Below are positions 6,055-12,522 of a stretch of 42,664 nt of DNA, piece after piece. Position 1 is the stretch's first letter; every line of letters begins with the position of its first letter. Origin of the DNA: Lachnospiraceae bacterium (GTDB lineage Bacteria > Bacillota > Clostridia > Lachnospirales > Lachnospiraceae); NCBI GenBank assembly GCA_004556655.1, contig SFGF01000028.1:1-42664 (forward strand), in the 5' to 3' direction. The notes beneath the pieces were generated by a model. The model was not told the DNA's origin, made no database searches, and worked only from the letters and a program-made list of their open reading frames with translations. A program made the position numbers and the translations under genes.

Positions 6055-6181
6055 TAACTACCACACTTACTAATATCGCCCAAGCAATGTACCACTTTTC
6101 TTCGGGCGATATTTTTCTCATTATGCATATACATATCGCTGCCGTAACCCAAACTATCAAATATGCTATCCATACTGGCAT
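6011..6181 (-). CDS. 56-residue two-span membrane protein
   Basis: The ATG at 6181 lies behind an excellent GAGAGGTGAGG site. The frame encodes two hydrophobic segments (about residues 3-21 and 31-50) separated by MRKISPEEKW, giving a small helical hairpin protein. No family is recognised. A repressor operator (6228-6243) lies 47 bp upstream, which suggests control by the S24 repressor. It follows the Cro-like gene on the same strand and overlaps the end of the opposing 5599-6054 gene by 44 bp. A longer overlapping frame in another phase lacks this ribosome site. Confidence 0.6.
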   Translation of the reverse strand: MPVWIAYLIVWVTAAICICIMRKISPEEKWYIAWAILVSVVVTIWIMIYVRIQIAY

Positions 6182-6227
6182 CTTCCTCACCTCTCTTCTC
6201 CATTCGTCCTATCTCCTATTTATTGTC

Positions 6228-6243
6228 GTTTAGTTTTCTAAAC
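6228..6243. promoter_or_regulatory. Repressor operator 1 (GTTTAG-TTTT-CTAAAC)
   Basis: This perfect palindromic arm pair surrounds a TTTT spacer. It contains the stop codon of the Cro-like gene and lies 47 bp upstream of the two-span membrane protein gene. Identical or near-identical sites occur at 6472, 6531 and 6573. Confidence 0.75.
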
Positions 6244-6454
6244 TACTCACGCAAAAAAAATAAGTTGGAATTTCCTCTTTCTCAATTTTTAGTATTTCAC
6301 AAGCTCTAATCATTTCATCCTGTGAAAATTCCAGCTGATTATTAAGCCTTTGACTTAACGATACTCTCCCTATTCCAAGCTCTTTTGAAAATGAATTCTG
6401 AGTTCCACATACTTCTTTTATTCTTCCTCTCAGCTTTCTATAATCGTATGCCAC
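6230..6454 (-). CDS. Cro-like regulator (DUF739, XRE-type HTH)
   Basis: The 74-residue protein fits the DUF739 family of phage Cro-like regulators, with YDYRKLRGRIKE, a helix-turn-helix (NSFSKELGIGRVSLSQRLNN) and the late motif EIPTYFF. It starts at an ATG behind AAGGAGG. It is divergent from the S24 repressor gene. Its promoter (TTGACA-N17-TATGAT at 6523-6495) is bracketed by operators at 6472-6487 and 6531-6546. By analogy it favours the active or excised state by repressing the repressor gene. Confidence 0.8.
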   Translation of the reverse strand: MAYDYRKLRGRIKEVCGTQNSFSKELGIGRVSLSQRLNNQLEFSQDEMIRACEILKIEKEEIPTYFFCVSSLEN

Positions 6455-6471
6455 TTTATTTCCTCCTTTTT

Positions 6472-6487
6472 GTTTAGTTTTCTAAAC
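6472..6487. promoter_or_regulatory. Repressor operator 2
   Basis: GTTTAG-TTTT-CTAAAC sits just downstream of the -10 box of the leftward Cro promoter, between it and the ribosome site. Binding here would block transcription of the Cro-like gene. Confidence 0.75.
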
Positions 6488-6494
6488 CACTTTC

Positions 6495-6523
6495 ATCATA
6501 TCAATCATTTTGTTTTCTGTCAA
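6495..6523 (-). promoter_or_regulatory. Leftward (Cro) promoter
   Basis: On the minus strand TTGACA (6523-6518), a 17-base spacer and TATGAT (6500-6495) form a near-consensus sigma-A promoter. Operators 2 and 3 flank it within a few bases on either side. Confidence 0.75.
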
Positions 6524-6530
6524 TACCATT

Positions 6531-6546
6531 ATTTAGTTTTCTAAAC
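6531..6546. promoter_or_regulatory. Repressor operator 3
   Basis: ATTTAG-TTTT-CTAAAC has one change in the left arm relative to operators 1 and 2. It lies 7 bp upstream of the -35 box of the Cro promoter, in the middle of the divergent intergenic region. Confidence 0.7.
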
Positions 6547-6572
6547 ATCTTCTTTTATATTTTTTATTTTTT

Positions 6573-6602
6573 GTTGTGTTTTCTAAACATATATGATATT
6601 AT
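6573..6602 (+). promoter_or_regulatory. Rightward (repressor) promoter with operator 4
   Basis: TTGTGT (6574-6579), a 17-base spacer and TATTAT (6597-6602) make the promoter of the S24 repressor. A degenerate operator, GTTGTG-TTTT-CTAAAC (6573-6588), covers the -35 box, so weak negative autoregulation is expected. Confidence 0.6.
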
Positions 6603-6624
6603 TACTGTAAAGCGAGGTGAGTAC

Positions 6625-7257
6625 ATGAAAACTACTGCAGACAGAATTAAAGAAGGAATGGAAATTCGTGGATTTAAACAATCAGATTTAGTTGAAAAAA
6701 CTGGTATAAGTAAAGGTGCATTAAGTTCATATATTTCAGGTCGTTATGTACCAAAGCAAAATAATATTTATCTAATTTCCAAAGCACTCAACGTAAGCGA
6801 ATCATGGTTGATGGGCAATGATGTTCCTATGGAACGTCATTTAAAAAATATTCCTTCTTCAACAGCCATTGTTATAAATGTTCTTGGCCGCGTTGCCGCC
6901 GGCATTCCCCTGGATGCTATTGAGGAAATTATTGATACAGAGGAAATCTCTCAAAAAATGGCTTCAGATGGAGAATACTTTGCATTGAAAATATCTGGAG
7001 ACTCCATGGAGCCTAAAATCAGCAATGGAGATGTTGTCATTGTCCGCAAGCAATCCGATGCAGATGATGGAGATCTCGTCATTGCTATGGTAAATGGAGA
7101 TGATGCAGTATGCAAAAGATTAAAAAAATATGCCGAAGGAATCGCTCTTGTATCCAACAATCCTTTATATGAACCAATGTACTTTTCAAATAAAGATATC
7201 GTTGAAAAACCTGTTACTATCCTAGGGAAAGTCAGAGAACTTAGAGCTAAATTTTAA
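6625..7257 (+). CDS. LexA/CI-like self-cleaving repressor (XRE HTH + peptidase S24)
   Basis: The 210-residue protein joins an N-terminal helix-turn-helix (about residues 5-60, with QSDLVEKTGISKGALSSYISG) to a C-terminal S24 peptidase domain. The expected cleavage bond is Ala92-Gly93 (RVAAGIP). The catalytic serine is 127 (SGDSMEP) and the lysine is 164 (AVCKRL). Such repressors cleave themselves when RecA filaments form, which induces the element after DNA damage. ATG at 6625 behind GAGGTGAG is preferred over an upstream in-frame ATG without a ribosome site. It is divergent from the Cro-like gene, and dinD follows 40 bp downstream in the same direction. Confidence 0.88.
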   Translation: MKTTADRIKEGMEIRGFKQSDLVEKTGISKGALSSYISGRYVPKQNNIYLISKALNVSESWLMGNDVPMERHLKNIPSSTAIVINVLGRVAAGIPLDAIEEIIDTEEISQKMASDGEYFALKISGDSMEPKISNGDVVIVRKQSDADDGDLVIAMVNGDDAVCKRLKKYAEGIALVSNNPLYEPMYFSNKDIVEKPVTILGKVRELRAKF

Positions 7258-7262
7258 AATGA

Positions 7263-7278
7263 ATTGCGCCGGCGCAAT
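7263..7278. repeat. Perfect 16-bp palindrome between repressor and dinD
   Basis: ATTGCGCC is followed directly by GGCGCAAT. There is no loop and no T run, so it is not a classical terminator. It may be an operator or an mRNA processing site controlling dinD relative to the repressor. Confidence 0.6.
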
Positions 7279-7297
7279 CAGAAAGGATATGATTATT

Positions 7298-8194
7298 ATG
7301 TTTTTCTTTTATGATGAAGATACAGATACTACAGATTCAACAGAAACTGGTACTGATCAAAAGCAAGCACTCAATAATACTTATACGGAATCTCTTTTCG
7401 AATCAATTAAGCATATTAATGAATACGGACAGGAATTCTGGTATGCAAGAGAGCTTTCAAAAGTTTTAGAATATAAGGATTTCAGAAATTTTGAATTAAC
7501 CATTTTTAAAGCAATGGATGCCTGCCGCAATAGTAAAAACGAAATTTCTGACCATTTCGGTGAATGCACCGAGATGGTTCCAATCGGTTCTAATGCAAAA
7601 AGAGGTTTTCCAAGTTACCAATTATCAAGATATGCCTGTTACTTAATCGTAATGAATGGTGACAGCAGCAAACCGATCATTGCCCTCGGTCAGACCTACT
7701 TTGCAGTAAAAACACGCCAACAAGAACTTATTGAGAACTATGAACAACTCAATGAAGATCAAAAACGTTTAGCTATCCGAAAGGAAATGGCTGAACATAA
7801 TAAGCTTCTTGTTGCTGCTGCCAAAGATGCTGGTGTAGAAACCACTTTAGAATATGCCATTTTCCAAAATCATGGATATATGGGATTGTATGGTGGATTA
7901 AAGGCAAAGGATATTAAGGCAAGAAAAGGATTGTCTGGAAATCAGCAGATTCTTGACTACATGGGATATGAGGAATTGGCTGCAAATCTCTTCCGTGCAA
8001 CCCAGACAGAAGCTAAATTAAAACGCGAGCATATTACTGGTAAAGATAAGGCTAACCAAACGCATTATGATGTTGGTAAAAAAGTTCGTCAGACCATACA
8101 GGAGCTTGGTGGTACAATGCCTGAAGATTTGCCTACTCCTTCAAAAAGTATTAAACAAATCGAAAAAGAGCAAAAGAGACTGTCTAAGAAATAA
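7298..8194 (+). CDS. dinD: DNA-damage-inducible protein D (DinD-like)
   Basis: The 298-residue protein resembles DinD throughout. It has an acidic N terminus, FWYARELSKVLEYKDFRNFELTI near residue 45, the block FPSYQLSRYACYLIVMNGD near 105, and a C-terminal region with NHGYMGLYGGL, ITGKDKANQTHYDVGKKVR and TMPEDLPTPSKSIKQIE. E. coli DinD is SOS-induced and is reported to inhibit RecA-mediated strand exchange; the activity here is inferred from family. ATG at 7298 is chosen because AAAGGAT lies 11 bases upstream, whereas the ATG at 7289 is too close. It is probably cotranscribed with the S24 repressor, placing it under SOS-linked control. Confidence 0.8.
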   Translation: MFFFYDEDTDTTDSTETGTDQKQALNNTYTESLFESIKHINEYGQEFWYARELSKVLEYKDFRNFELTIFKAMDACRNSKNEISDHFGECTEMVPIGSNAKRGFPSYQLSRYACYLIVMNGDSSKPIIALGQTYFAVKTRQQELIENYEQLNEDQKRLAIRKEMAEHNKLLVAAAKDAGVETTLEYAIFQNHGYMGLYGGLKAKDIKARKGLSGNQQILDYMGYEELAANLFRATQTEAKLKREHITGKDKANQTHYDVGKKVRQTIQELGGTMPEDLPTPSKSIKQIEKEQKRLSKK

Positions 8195-8349
8195 AAAGTG
8201 GTCGCTCTCATTGGCGTGGGAGCGACCGAAGAATTGATTTATACGGTACCAGGACCGATATAACCAACCCCAGACAAGTTGATTATATCACAAATTCCTG
8301 GCACCTGTATAGGTGTATTTTTTATACCCAAATTCAGGAGGTGTGATAT
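8195..8349. other. Hairpin-rich gap between dinD and the integrase
   Basis: GGTCGCTC (8200-8207) pairs with GAGCGACC (8220-8227); the flanking A run reads as a T run only on the minus strand. CACCT (8302-8306) pairs with AGGTG (8311-8315) and is followed by a T-rich run on the plus strand, a weak terminator for dinD. The remainder may hold integrase-binding or attachment sequences, which I cannot define. Confidence 0.4.
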
Positions 8350-9399
8350 ATGAAGTTACCAAATGGTTTCGGTAGTGTCTACAAACTATCCGGAAAAAGA
8401 CGCAGACCCTGGGCAGCCAGAAAGACCGTTGGGTGGACTTACAATGAAGAAAAAGGAAAATCCTACCCGATCTATCAATTTGTAGGCTACTATGCCACCC
8501 GGCAGGAAGCTTTGACTGCACTGGCTGATTATAACAAAGATCCTTATGATCTACATCATGACACCATCACTTTTAAAGAAGTTTATGACAGATGGTCGGA
8601 AATACACTTTGCCAAAGTCAAAGACACCAATGGTTATGAAGCAGCTTATAAACTATGTACCAAAATTCAAAACATGAAATTTGTGGAGATAAAGCTGGAT
8701 CATCTTCAGAAAGTAGTAGATGAATCCGGGAAAAATACCCCTACACTAAAAAACCTGAAAATTTTATTTGGACTAATGTGGGATTATGCTGTTATGCATG
8801 AAATTGTACCACAGGATAAAAGAGATATGATCAGGTATATCGATATCAGCAGGCCTGGCAATCCAAACTCCTATAACCGGGAGCCATTCCGAAAGAGAGA
8901 AGTTCAGATGCTCTGGGAAGCCAAAGACTCCAATATTTACATGACCGTTATTCTGATTCTGATCTATACCGGTCTCAGAATCGGAGAATTGCTGGATCTG
9001 AAGAAAGAAGATGTCCATCTGAACGAAAGATGGTTTTATGTCCGGGAATCAAAAACATCCTCTGGTATCAGAGAAGTTCCTATTGCCGAAAAGATTGTTC
9101 CGTTCTTCGAATACTGGCTCAAGCAGGATTGTGAATACCTGATTTGTACACCAAATAATGAACATTTTCTTTATAGAAATTATTATGATTCCTACTGGAC
9201 TCCTTTAATGAAATCTCTGTCTTTTGAGAAGCATCGGCCACACGACACCCGGCACACCTGTATCTCACTTCTGACAGAAGCTGGTATAGATGAGCGTGTG
9301 ATCAAAAAGATTGTTGGTCATAAAGGCCAAGGTGTTACAGAAACTGTCTATACCCACTTGGAGCTGCCGATTAAATTGGAGGCGATTAATAAGATATGA
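8350..9399 (+). CDS. int: Tyrosine recombinase / phage integrase
   Basis: The 349-residue integrase has an N-terminal arm-binding region (residues 1-65), a SAM-like core-binding domain (about 72-165) and a C-terminal catalytic domain. The catalytic set is visible: Arg210 (TGLRIGELL), Lys235, His298 and Arg301 (HDTRH), His324 (VGHKG) and Tyr334 (VYTHL). It catalyses site-specific integration and excision of the element. The ATG lies behind AGGAGGTG. The gene sits at the right edge of the element, oriented toward rpsI, and overlaps the next gene by 4 bp (ATGA). No missing key residue is seen, so it is probably active. Confidence 0.92.
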   Translation: MKLPNGFGSVYKLSGKRRRPWAARKTVGWTYNEEKGKSYPIYQFVGYYATRQEALTALADYNKDPYDLHHDTITFKEVYDRWSEIHFAKVKDTNGYEAAYKLCTKIQNMKFVEIKLDHLQKVVDESGKNTPTLKNLKILFGLMWDYAVMHEIVPQDKRDMIRYIDISRPGNPNSYNREPFRKREVQMLWEAKDSNIYMTVILILIYTGLRIGELLDLKKEDVHLNERWFYVRESKTSSGIREVPIAEKIVPFFEYWLKQDCEYLICTPNNEHFLYRNYYDSYWTPLMKSLSFEKHRPHDTRHTCISLLTEAGIDERVIKKIVGHKGQGVTETVYTHLELPIKLEAINKI

Positions 9400-9755
9400 A
9401 AACCACATCCTACAAAAACAAATACAATGCCAACCATTATGACAGAATCAATCTCATTGTTCCCAAAGGTGAAAAGGACCGGCTGAAACAGCTGGCCGCT
9501 TCCCAGGGAATAAGTCTCAATGAATATATCTGCAGACTGATTCTCAAACAGGAAAATGATATGCTCGACCGGATGCAAATCGCAGAAAAGTATCGGAAAA
9601 TGATTCTTACCATCACCGGATCCACAAAAGAAGGATATACCATCCAATTAAAAAAAGGGTACATCTATTCAGAGACTGGCATGGATTCTTTCTTCTGCAG
9701 AACCAAACCGGACATCCGGAAAAGTATCAAAAAATGTCTTGCGCAAGATATCTGA
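9396..9755 (+). CDS. Ribbon-helix-helix DNA-binding protein coupled to the integrase
   Basis: The 119-residue basic protein contains a ribbon-helix-helix pattern near residues 15-50 (RINLIVPKGEKDRLKQLAASQGISLNEYICRLI), as in Arc/CopG regulators. The rest is basic and unassigned. The start overlaps the integrase stop by 4 bp, so the two are translationally coupled. A role as a recombination directionality factor or as a regulator of int is plausible from position only. It is the last gene before the chromosomal rpsI operon, which runs toward it. Confidence 0.65.
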   Translation: MKTTSYKNKYNANHYDRINLIVPKGEKDRLKQLAASQGISLNEYICRLILKQENDMLDRMQIAEKYRKMILTITGSTKEGYTIQLKKGYIYSETGMDSFFCRTKPDIRKSIKKCLAQDI

Positions 9756-9760
9756 AAAAG

Positions 9761-9790
9761 TGTTACTATCCTGTTTCTATCTTGTTACTA
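9761..9790. repeat. Direct repeat TGTTACTA x2, possible integrase arm sites
   Basis: TGTTACTA occurs at 9761-9768 and 9783-9790, 22 bp apart start to start (about two helical turns), directly behind the last gene of the element. Spaced direct repeats near an attachment site often bind the integrase N-terminal domain. Chance is not excluded. Confidence 0.3.
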
Positions 9791-9835
9791 ATAGTGAATT
9801 TTTGAGGTGTTTTTAAATATCGTATGAACATGAAA

Positions 9836-9867
9836 AAATCCCGGAAACATAAGCATTTCCGGGATTT
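9836..9867 (-). terminator. Intrinsic terminator of the rplM-rpsI operon
   Basis: AAATCCCGGAAA (9836-9847) pairs perfectly over 12 bp with TTTCCGGGATTT (9856-9867), with an 8-base loop. On the minus strand it is followed by a run of T. It lies 27 bp behind the rpsI stop. Confidence 0.9.
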
Positions 9868-9893
9868 CTGTGTCTCTGTAATTTGTTCTCGAA

Positions 9894-10286
9894 TTATCGT
9901 TTGGAGAACTGCGGAGCGCGACGTGCGGCTTTGAGACCGTATTTCTTACGTTCTTTCATTCTCGGATCACGAGTCAGGTAACCAGCTTTCTTCAGAACTG
10001 GTCTGTACTCAGCGTCTGCCTGCAGAAGAGCACGGGAAATACCGTGACGGATTGCACCAGCCTGTCCTGTAAATCCACCGCCGTGAACATTTACCAGAAC
10101 ATCAAATTTATCAACTGTGTCAGTTGCTACCAGCGGCTGACGAACAACTACTTTCAGAGTTTCCAGACCGAAATACTCGTCGATATCTCTCTTATTGATT
10201 GTGATTTTACCTGTACCTGGGGTCAGATAAACTCTTGCGATAGATTTTTTTCTTCTTCCTGTTCCGTAGAATCTTGTATTAGCCAA
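9894..10286 (-). CDS. rpsI: 30S ribosomal protein S9
   Basis: The 130-residue basic protein is full length, from ANTRFYGTGRRKKSIARVYL to the conserved C-terminal RRAPQFSKR tail that reaches toward the ribosomal P site. The start codon is TTG at 10286, 8 bases behind GGAGGT. It is cotranscribed with rplM 17 bp upstream, the standard bacterial pair. The mobile element lies immediately downstream, so the rpsI 3' end or its flank is the likely integration site. The gene itself is intact. Confidence 0.97.
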   Translation of the reverse strand: MANTRFYGTGRRKKSIARVYLTPGTGKITINKRDIDEYFGLETLKVVVRQPLVATDTVDKFDVLVNVHGGGFTGQAGAIRHGISRALLQADAEYRPVLKKAGYLTRDPRMKERKKYGLKAARRAPQFSKR

Positions 10287-10303
10287 TGTTCTTTACCTCC
10301 TCA

Positions 10304-10732
10304 TTAAAATGTTAATACTTCCGGTTTCTGAGCTGCATGAGCATGTTCAGCACCAGCGTATACGTGAAGTTTTTTGATCATCTGTCTTCCCAGAGGTCCC
10401 TTTGGCAGCATACCTTTTACTGCAAGCTCAATAACTTTTTCAGGTTTTTTAGCCATCATCTCTCTCAGAGTAGTTTCTTTCATACCTCCAACATAATCGG
10501 AATGGTTGTAATAAACTTTCTGATCCAGTTTTTTACCGGTTACTTTTACTTTGTCAGCATTGATTATGATCACATAATCACCTGTATCTACATGAGGAGT
10601 GAAAACTGGTTTGTTTTTTCCTCTTAAAACACTTGCTACATTGGAAGCCAAACGGCCTAATGTACAGCCTTCAGCGTCTACTACATACCATTTTCTTTCA
10701 ATCTTATCTGGATTAGCCATAAAACTGTTCAT
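10304..10732 (-). CDS. rplM: 50S ribosomal protein L13
   Basis: The 142-residue protein matches L13 throughout (NPDKIERKWYVVDAEGCTLGRLAS, KVYYNHSDYVGGMK, GMLPKGPLGRQM). L13 is an early-assembling protein of the large subunit. The ATG at 10732 lies 7 bases behind GGAGGG. It is the first gene of the rplM-rpsI operon. A consensus promoter about 110 bp upstream gives a leader of roughly 100 nt in which autogenous control, known for L13 in other bacteria, could act; I do not recognise the leader fold. Confidence 0.97.
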   Translation of the reverse strand: MNSFMANPDKIERKWYVVDAEGCTLGRLASNVASVLRGKNKPVFTPHVDTGDYVIIINADKVKVTGKKLDQKVYYNHSDYVGGMKETTLREMMAKKPEKVIELAVKGMLPKGPLGRQMIKKLHVYAGAEHAHAAQKPEVLTF

Positions 10733-10837
10733 GGATTTCCCTCCTGTTATTCAAACTTTTAACTGTAATTATCTATAATGTAAAATACCTTTTCCGGGGC
10801 TTTGGCAAGGCATTTTCGCACTACGTCACATTGAGAT

Positions 10838-10866
10838 ATTATATTATACTGACCCGTGTGTGTCAA
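10838..10866 (-). promoter_or_regulatory. Promoter of rplM-rpsI
   Basis: On the minus strand TTGACA (10866-10861), a 17-base spacer and TATAAT (10843-10838) match the sigma-A consensus in all twelve positions. It lies between truA and rplM, so the ribosomal pair has its own strong promoter. Confidence 0.9.
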
Positions 10867-10959
10867 CTGTTTTTTCTATATTTTCATTTGATTTTTCATG
10901 TTTTTTCCACATGATACCGCTGTTTTGGATTGCATTATCCACATTTTCTCCGGTATCTT

Positions 10960-11709
10960 TCACTCCGTTTCCGGATAACGGATTTCCACCAGAGTCAATC
11001 CTTCCGGTCTTGCAGTCTCACCGGCAAGCTCCCGGTTTTTTCCTTCCAATATGGTCTTCACATGTTCCGGCGGATAGTAACCGCCGCCCACACGGATCAA
11101 CGTACCGGCTATGATTCTTACCATATTATATAAAAAACCATTCCCCTGAATCCGAATCGTTATCACGTCGTCTTCCGAACGATTTACATTCAAAGAATAA
11201 ATGGTACGAACCGTACTCTCCACCTCAGGCTTGTAAGTGGAGAAACTTTTAAAATCATGTTCTCCTATAAGATAGGAAGCACCTTCCCGCATTTTTTCCA
11301 CATCCAGCGGATAATAATAAAAATACGTATACAGACGCTTGGTAGGATCCGGAAATCTACGGTTATATATTTTGTACTCGTATGTTTTTATTGTCTTCTG
11401 AAATCTGGGATGAAAATCACAAGGTACTTCCCGGGAATCCTGAATACGGATATCCTCCGGCAGCCGGGTATTCAGTGCAAAGGAAATTTTATCTGCCGGC
11501 ATTCGAGCATTGGTATCAAATACCGCCACATTTCCCAGTGCATGCACACCGGCATCCGTCCGACTGGCTCCAATGGTAGAGATTGATTCTCCCAATAATT
11601 CGCTTAAATATCGGTTCAGTACTTCCTGTACGGACAGCCCATTGGGCTGTACCTGCCATCCACAGTAGTTGGTCCCGTCATAGGCCACTGTCAATTTTAC
11701 CCGTTTCAT
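10960..11709 (-). CDS. truA: tRNA pseudouridine(38-40) synthase TruA
   Basis: The 249-residue enzyme converts uridines 38-40 of the anticodon stem-loop to pseudouridine. The catalytic aspartate is Asp52 in the signature GASRTDAGVHA. Other TruA blocks are present, including the N-terminal YDGTNYCGWQ, EHDFKSFST and GFLYNMVRIIAGTL. The ATG lies behind AGGAG. It is 9 bp downstream of ecfT and ends the ecfA-ecfT-truA operon, the arrangement usual in Firmicutes. Confidence 0.96.
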   Translation of the reverse strand: MKRVKLTVAYDGTNYCGWQVQPNGLSVQEVLNRYLSELLGESISTIGASRTDAGVHALGNVAVFDTNARMPADKISFALNTRLPEDIRIQDSREVPCDFHPRFQKTIKTYEYKIYNRRFPDPTKRLYTYFYYYPLDVEKMREGASYLIGEHDFKSFSTYKPEVESTVRTIYSLNVNRSEDDVITIRIQGNGFLYNMVRIIAGTLIRVGGGYYPPEHVKTILEGKNRELAGETARPEGLTLVEIRYPETE

Positions 11710-11718
11710 TCTGTTCTC

Positions 11719-12522
11719 CTAAATTCCCACAATTCTGAACACAATACTCACGGCAAGATATCCAAACATCACCAGATAAGCCACATAATCTCTTCCTGCA
11801 TAAACCAGTGGCTTCATCTGCGTCCTTCCATCACCGCCATGATAACATCTGGCTTCCATTGCCATGGCAAGATCATTGGCACGGCGAAATGCAGAAACAA
11901 ACAGTGGTACCAGAAGTGGTACCATATTCTTCACTTTCTGTACCAGTCCGCCGCTCTCAAAATCAGCGCCACGCGCCATCTGTGCCTTCATGATTTTATC
12001 CGTCTCTTCCAGAAGAATCGGGATAAATCGCAGGGCGATCGACATCATCATAGCAATCTCATGAACCGGTACGTGAATTTTATTCAGCGGACGCATCAGC
12101 CGTTCCAATCCGTCCGTCAGCTGGTTCGGTGTTGTAGTCAAAGTCATCAGTGAAGCTCCGATAATCAAGAATACCAAACGTACTCCCATTTTCAGAGACA
12201 TACGGATTCCTTCTTTTGTAATCTTAATGATCCAGAAAGACCAGATCACCTCTCCCGGTGTAAAAATCAGATTGAAAAACATGGTAATCAAAAGCAGCAT
12301 CATAACCGGCTTCAATCCTTTTACCATGAACTTAAAAGGAACTTTCGAAATTATAATCATTGCGATCAAAGAAAGTGCTGCAACCACATATCCAACCCAG
12401 GATGAAAAAACAAACAATGACACAATATATACCATAGTTCCGACAAACTTTACCCTGGGATCCAGGCGATGCAATATGGAATCCGCCGGATAATACTGAC
12501 CTATCGTAATATCTCGAATCAT
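11719..12522 (-). CDS. ecfT: ECF transporter transmembrane protein EcfT
   Basis: The 267-residue integral membrane protein couples the ATPases to interchangeable substrate-binding S components in vitamin and micronutrient uptake. It begins with the characteristic IGQYYPADSILHRLDPRVK and has about five hydrophobic segments. It carries the coupling-helix motifs ARGADFESGG (near residue 190) and EARCYHGG (near 230); the second departs from the usual ARG. It overlaps ecfA by 4 bp (ATGA). No S component is encoded nearby, so this is the shared, group II type module. Confidence 0.93.
   Translation of the reverse strand: MIRDITIGQYYPADSILHRLDPRVKFVGTMVYIVSLFVFSSWVGYVVAALSLIAMIIISKVPFKFMVKGLKPVMMLLLITMFFNLIFTPGEVIWSFWIIKITKEGIRMSLKMGVRLVFLIIGASLMTLTTTPNQLTDGLERLMRPLNKIHVPVHEIAMMMSIALRFIPILLEETDKIMKAQMARGADFESGGLVQKVKNMVPLLVPLFVSAFRRANDLAMAMEARCYHGGDGRTQMKPLVYAGRDYVAYLVMFGYLAVSIVFRIVGI

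Noticed and set aside
5925..6203. 92-codon minus-strand frame
   Set aside because: The overlapping 56-codon frame in another phase has a better ribosome site and a clear membrane topology; this one has neither.
10733..10837. Known L13 leader RNA
   Set aside because: A leader of about 100 nt exists, but I could not match it to the described L13 leader fold.
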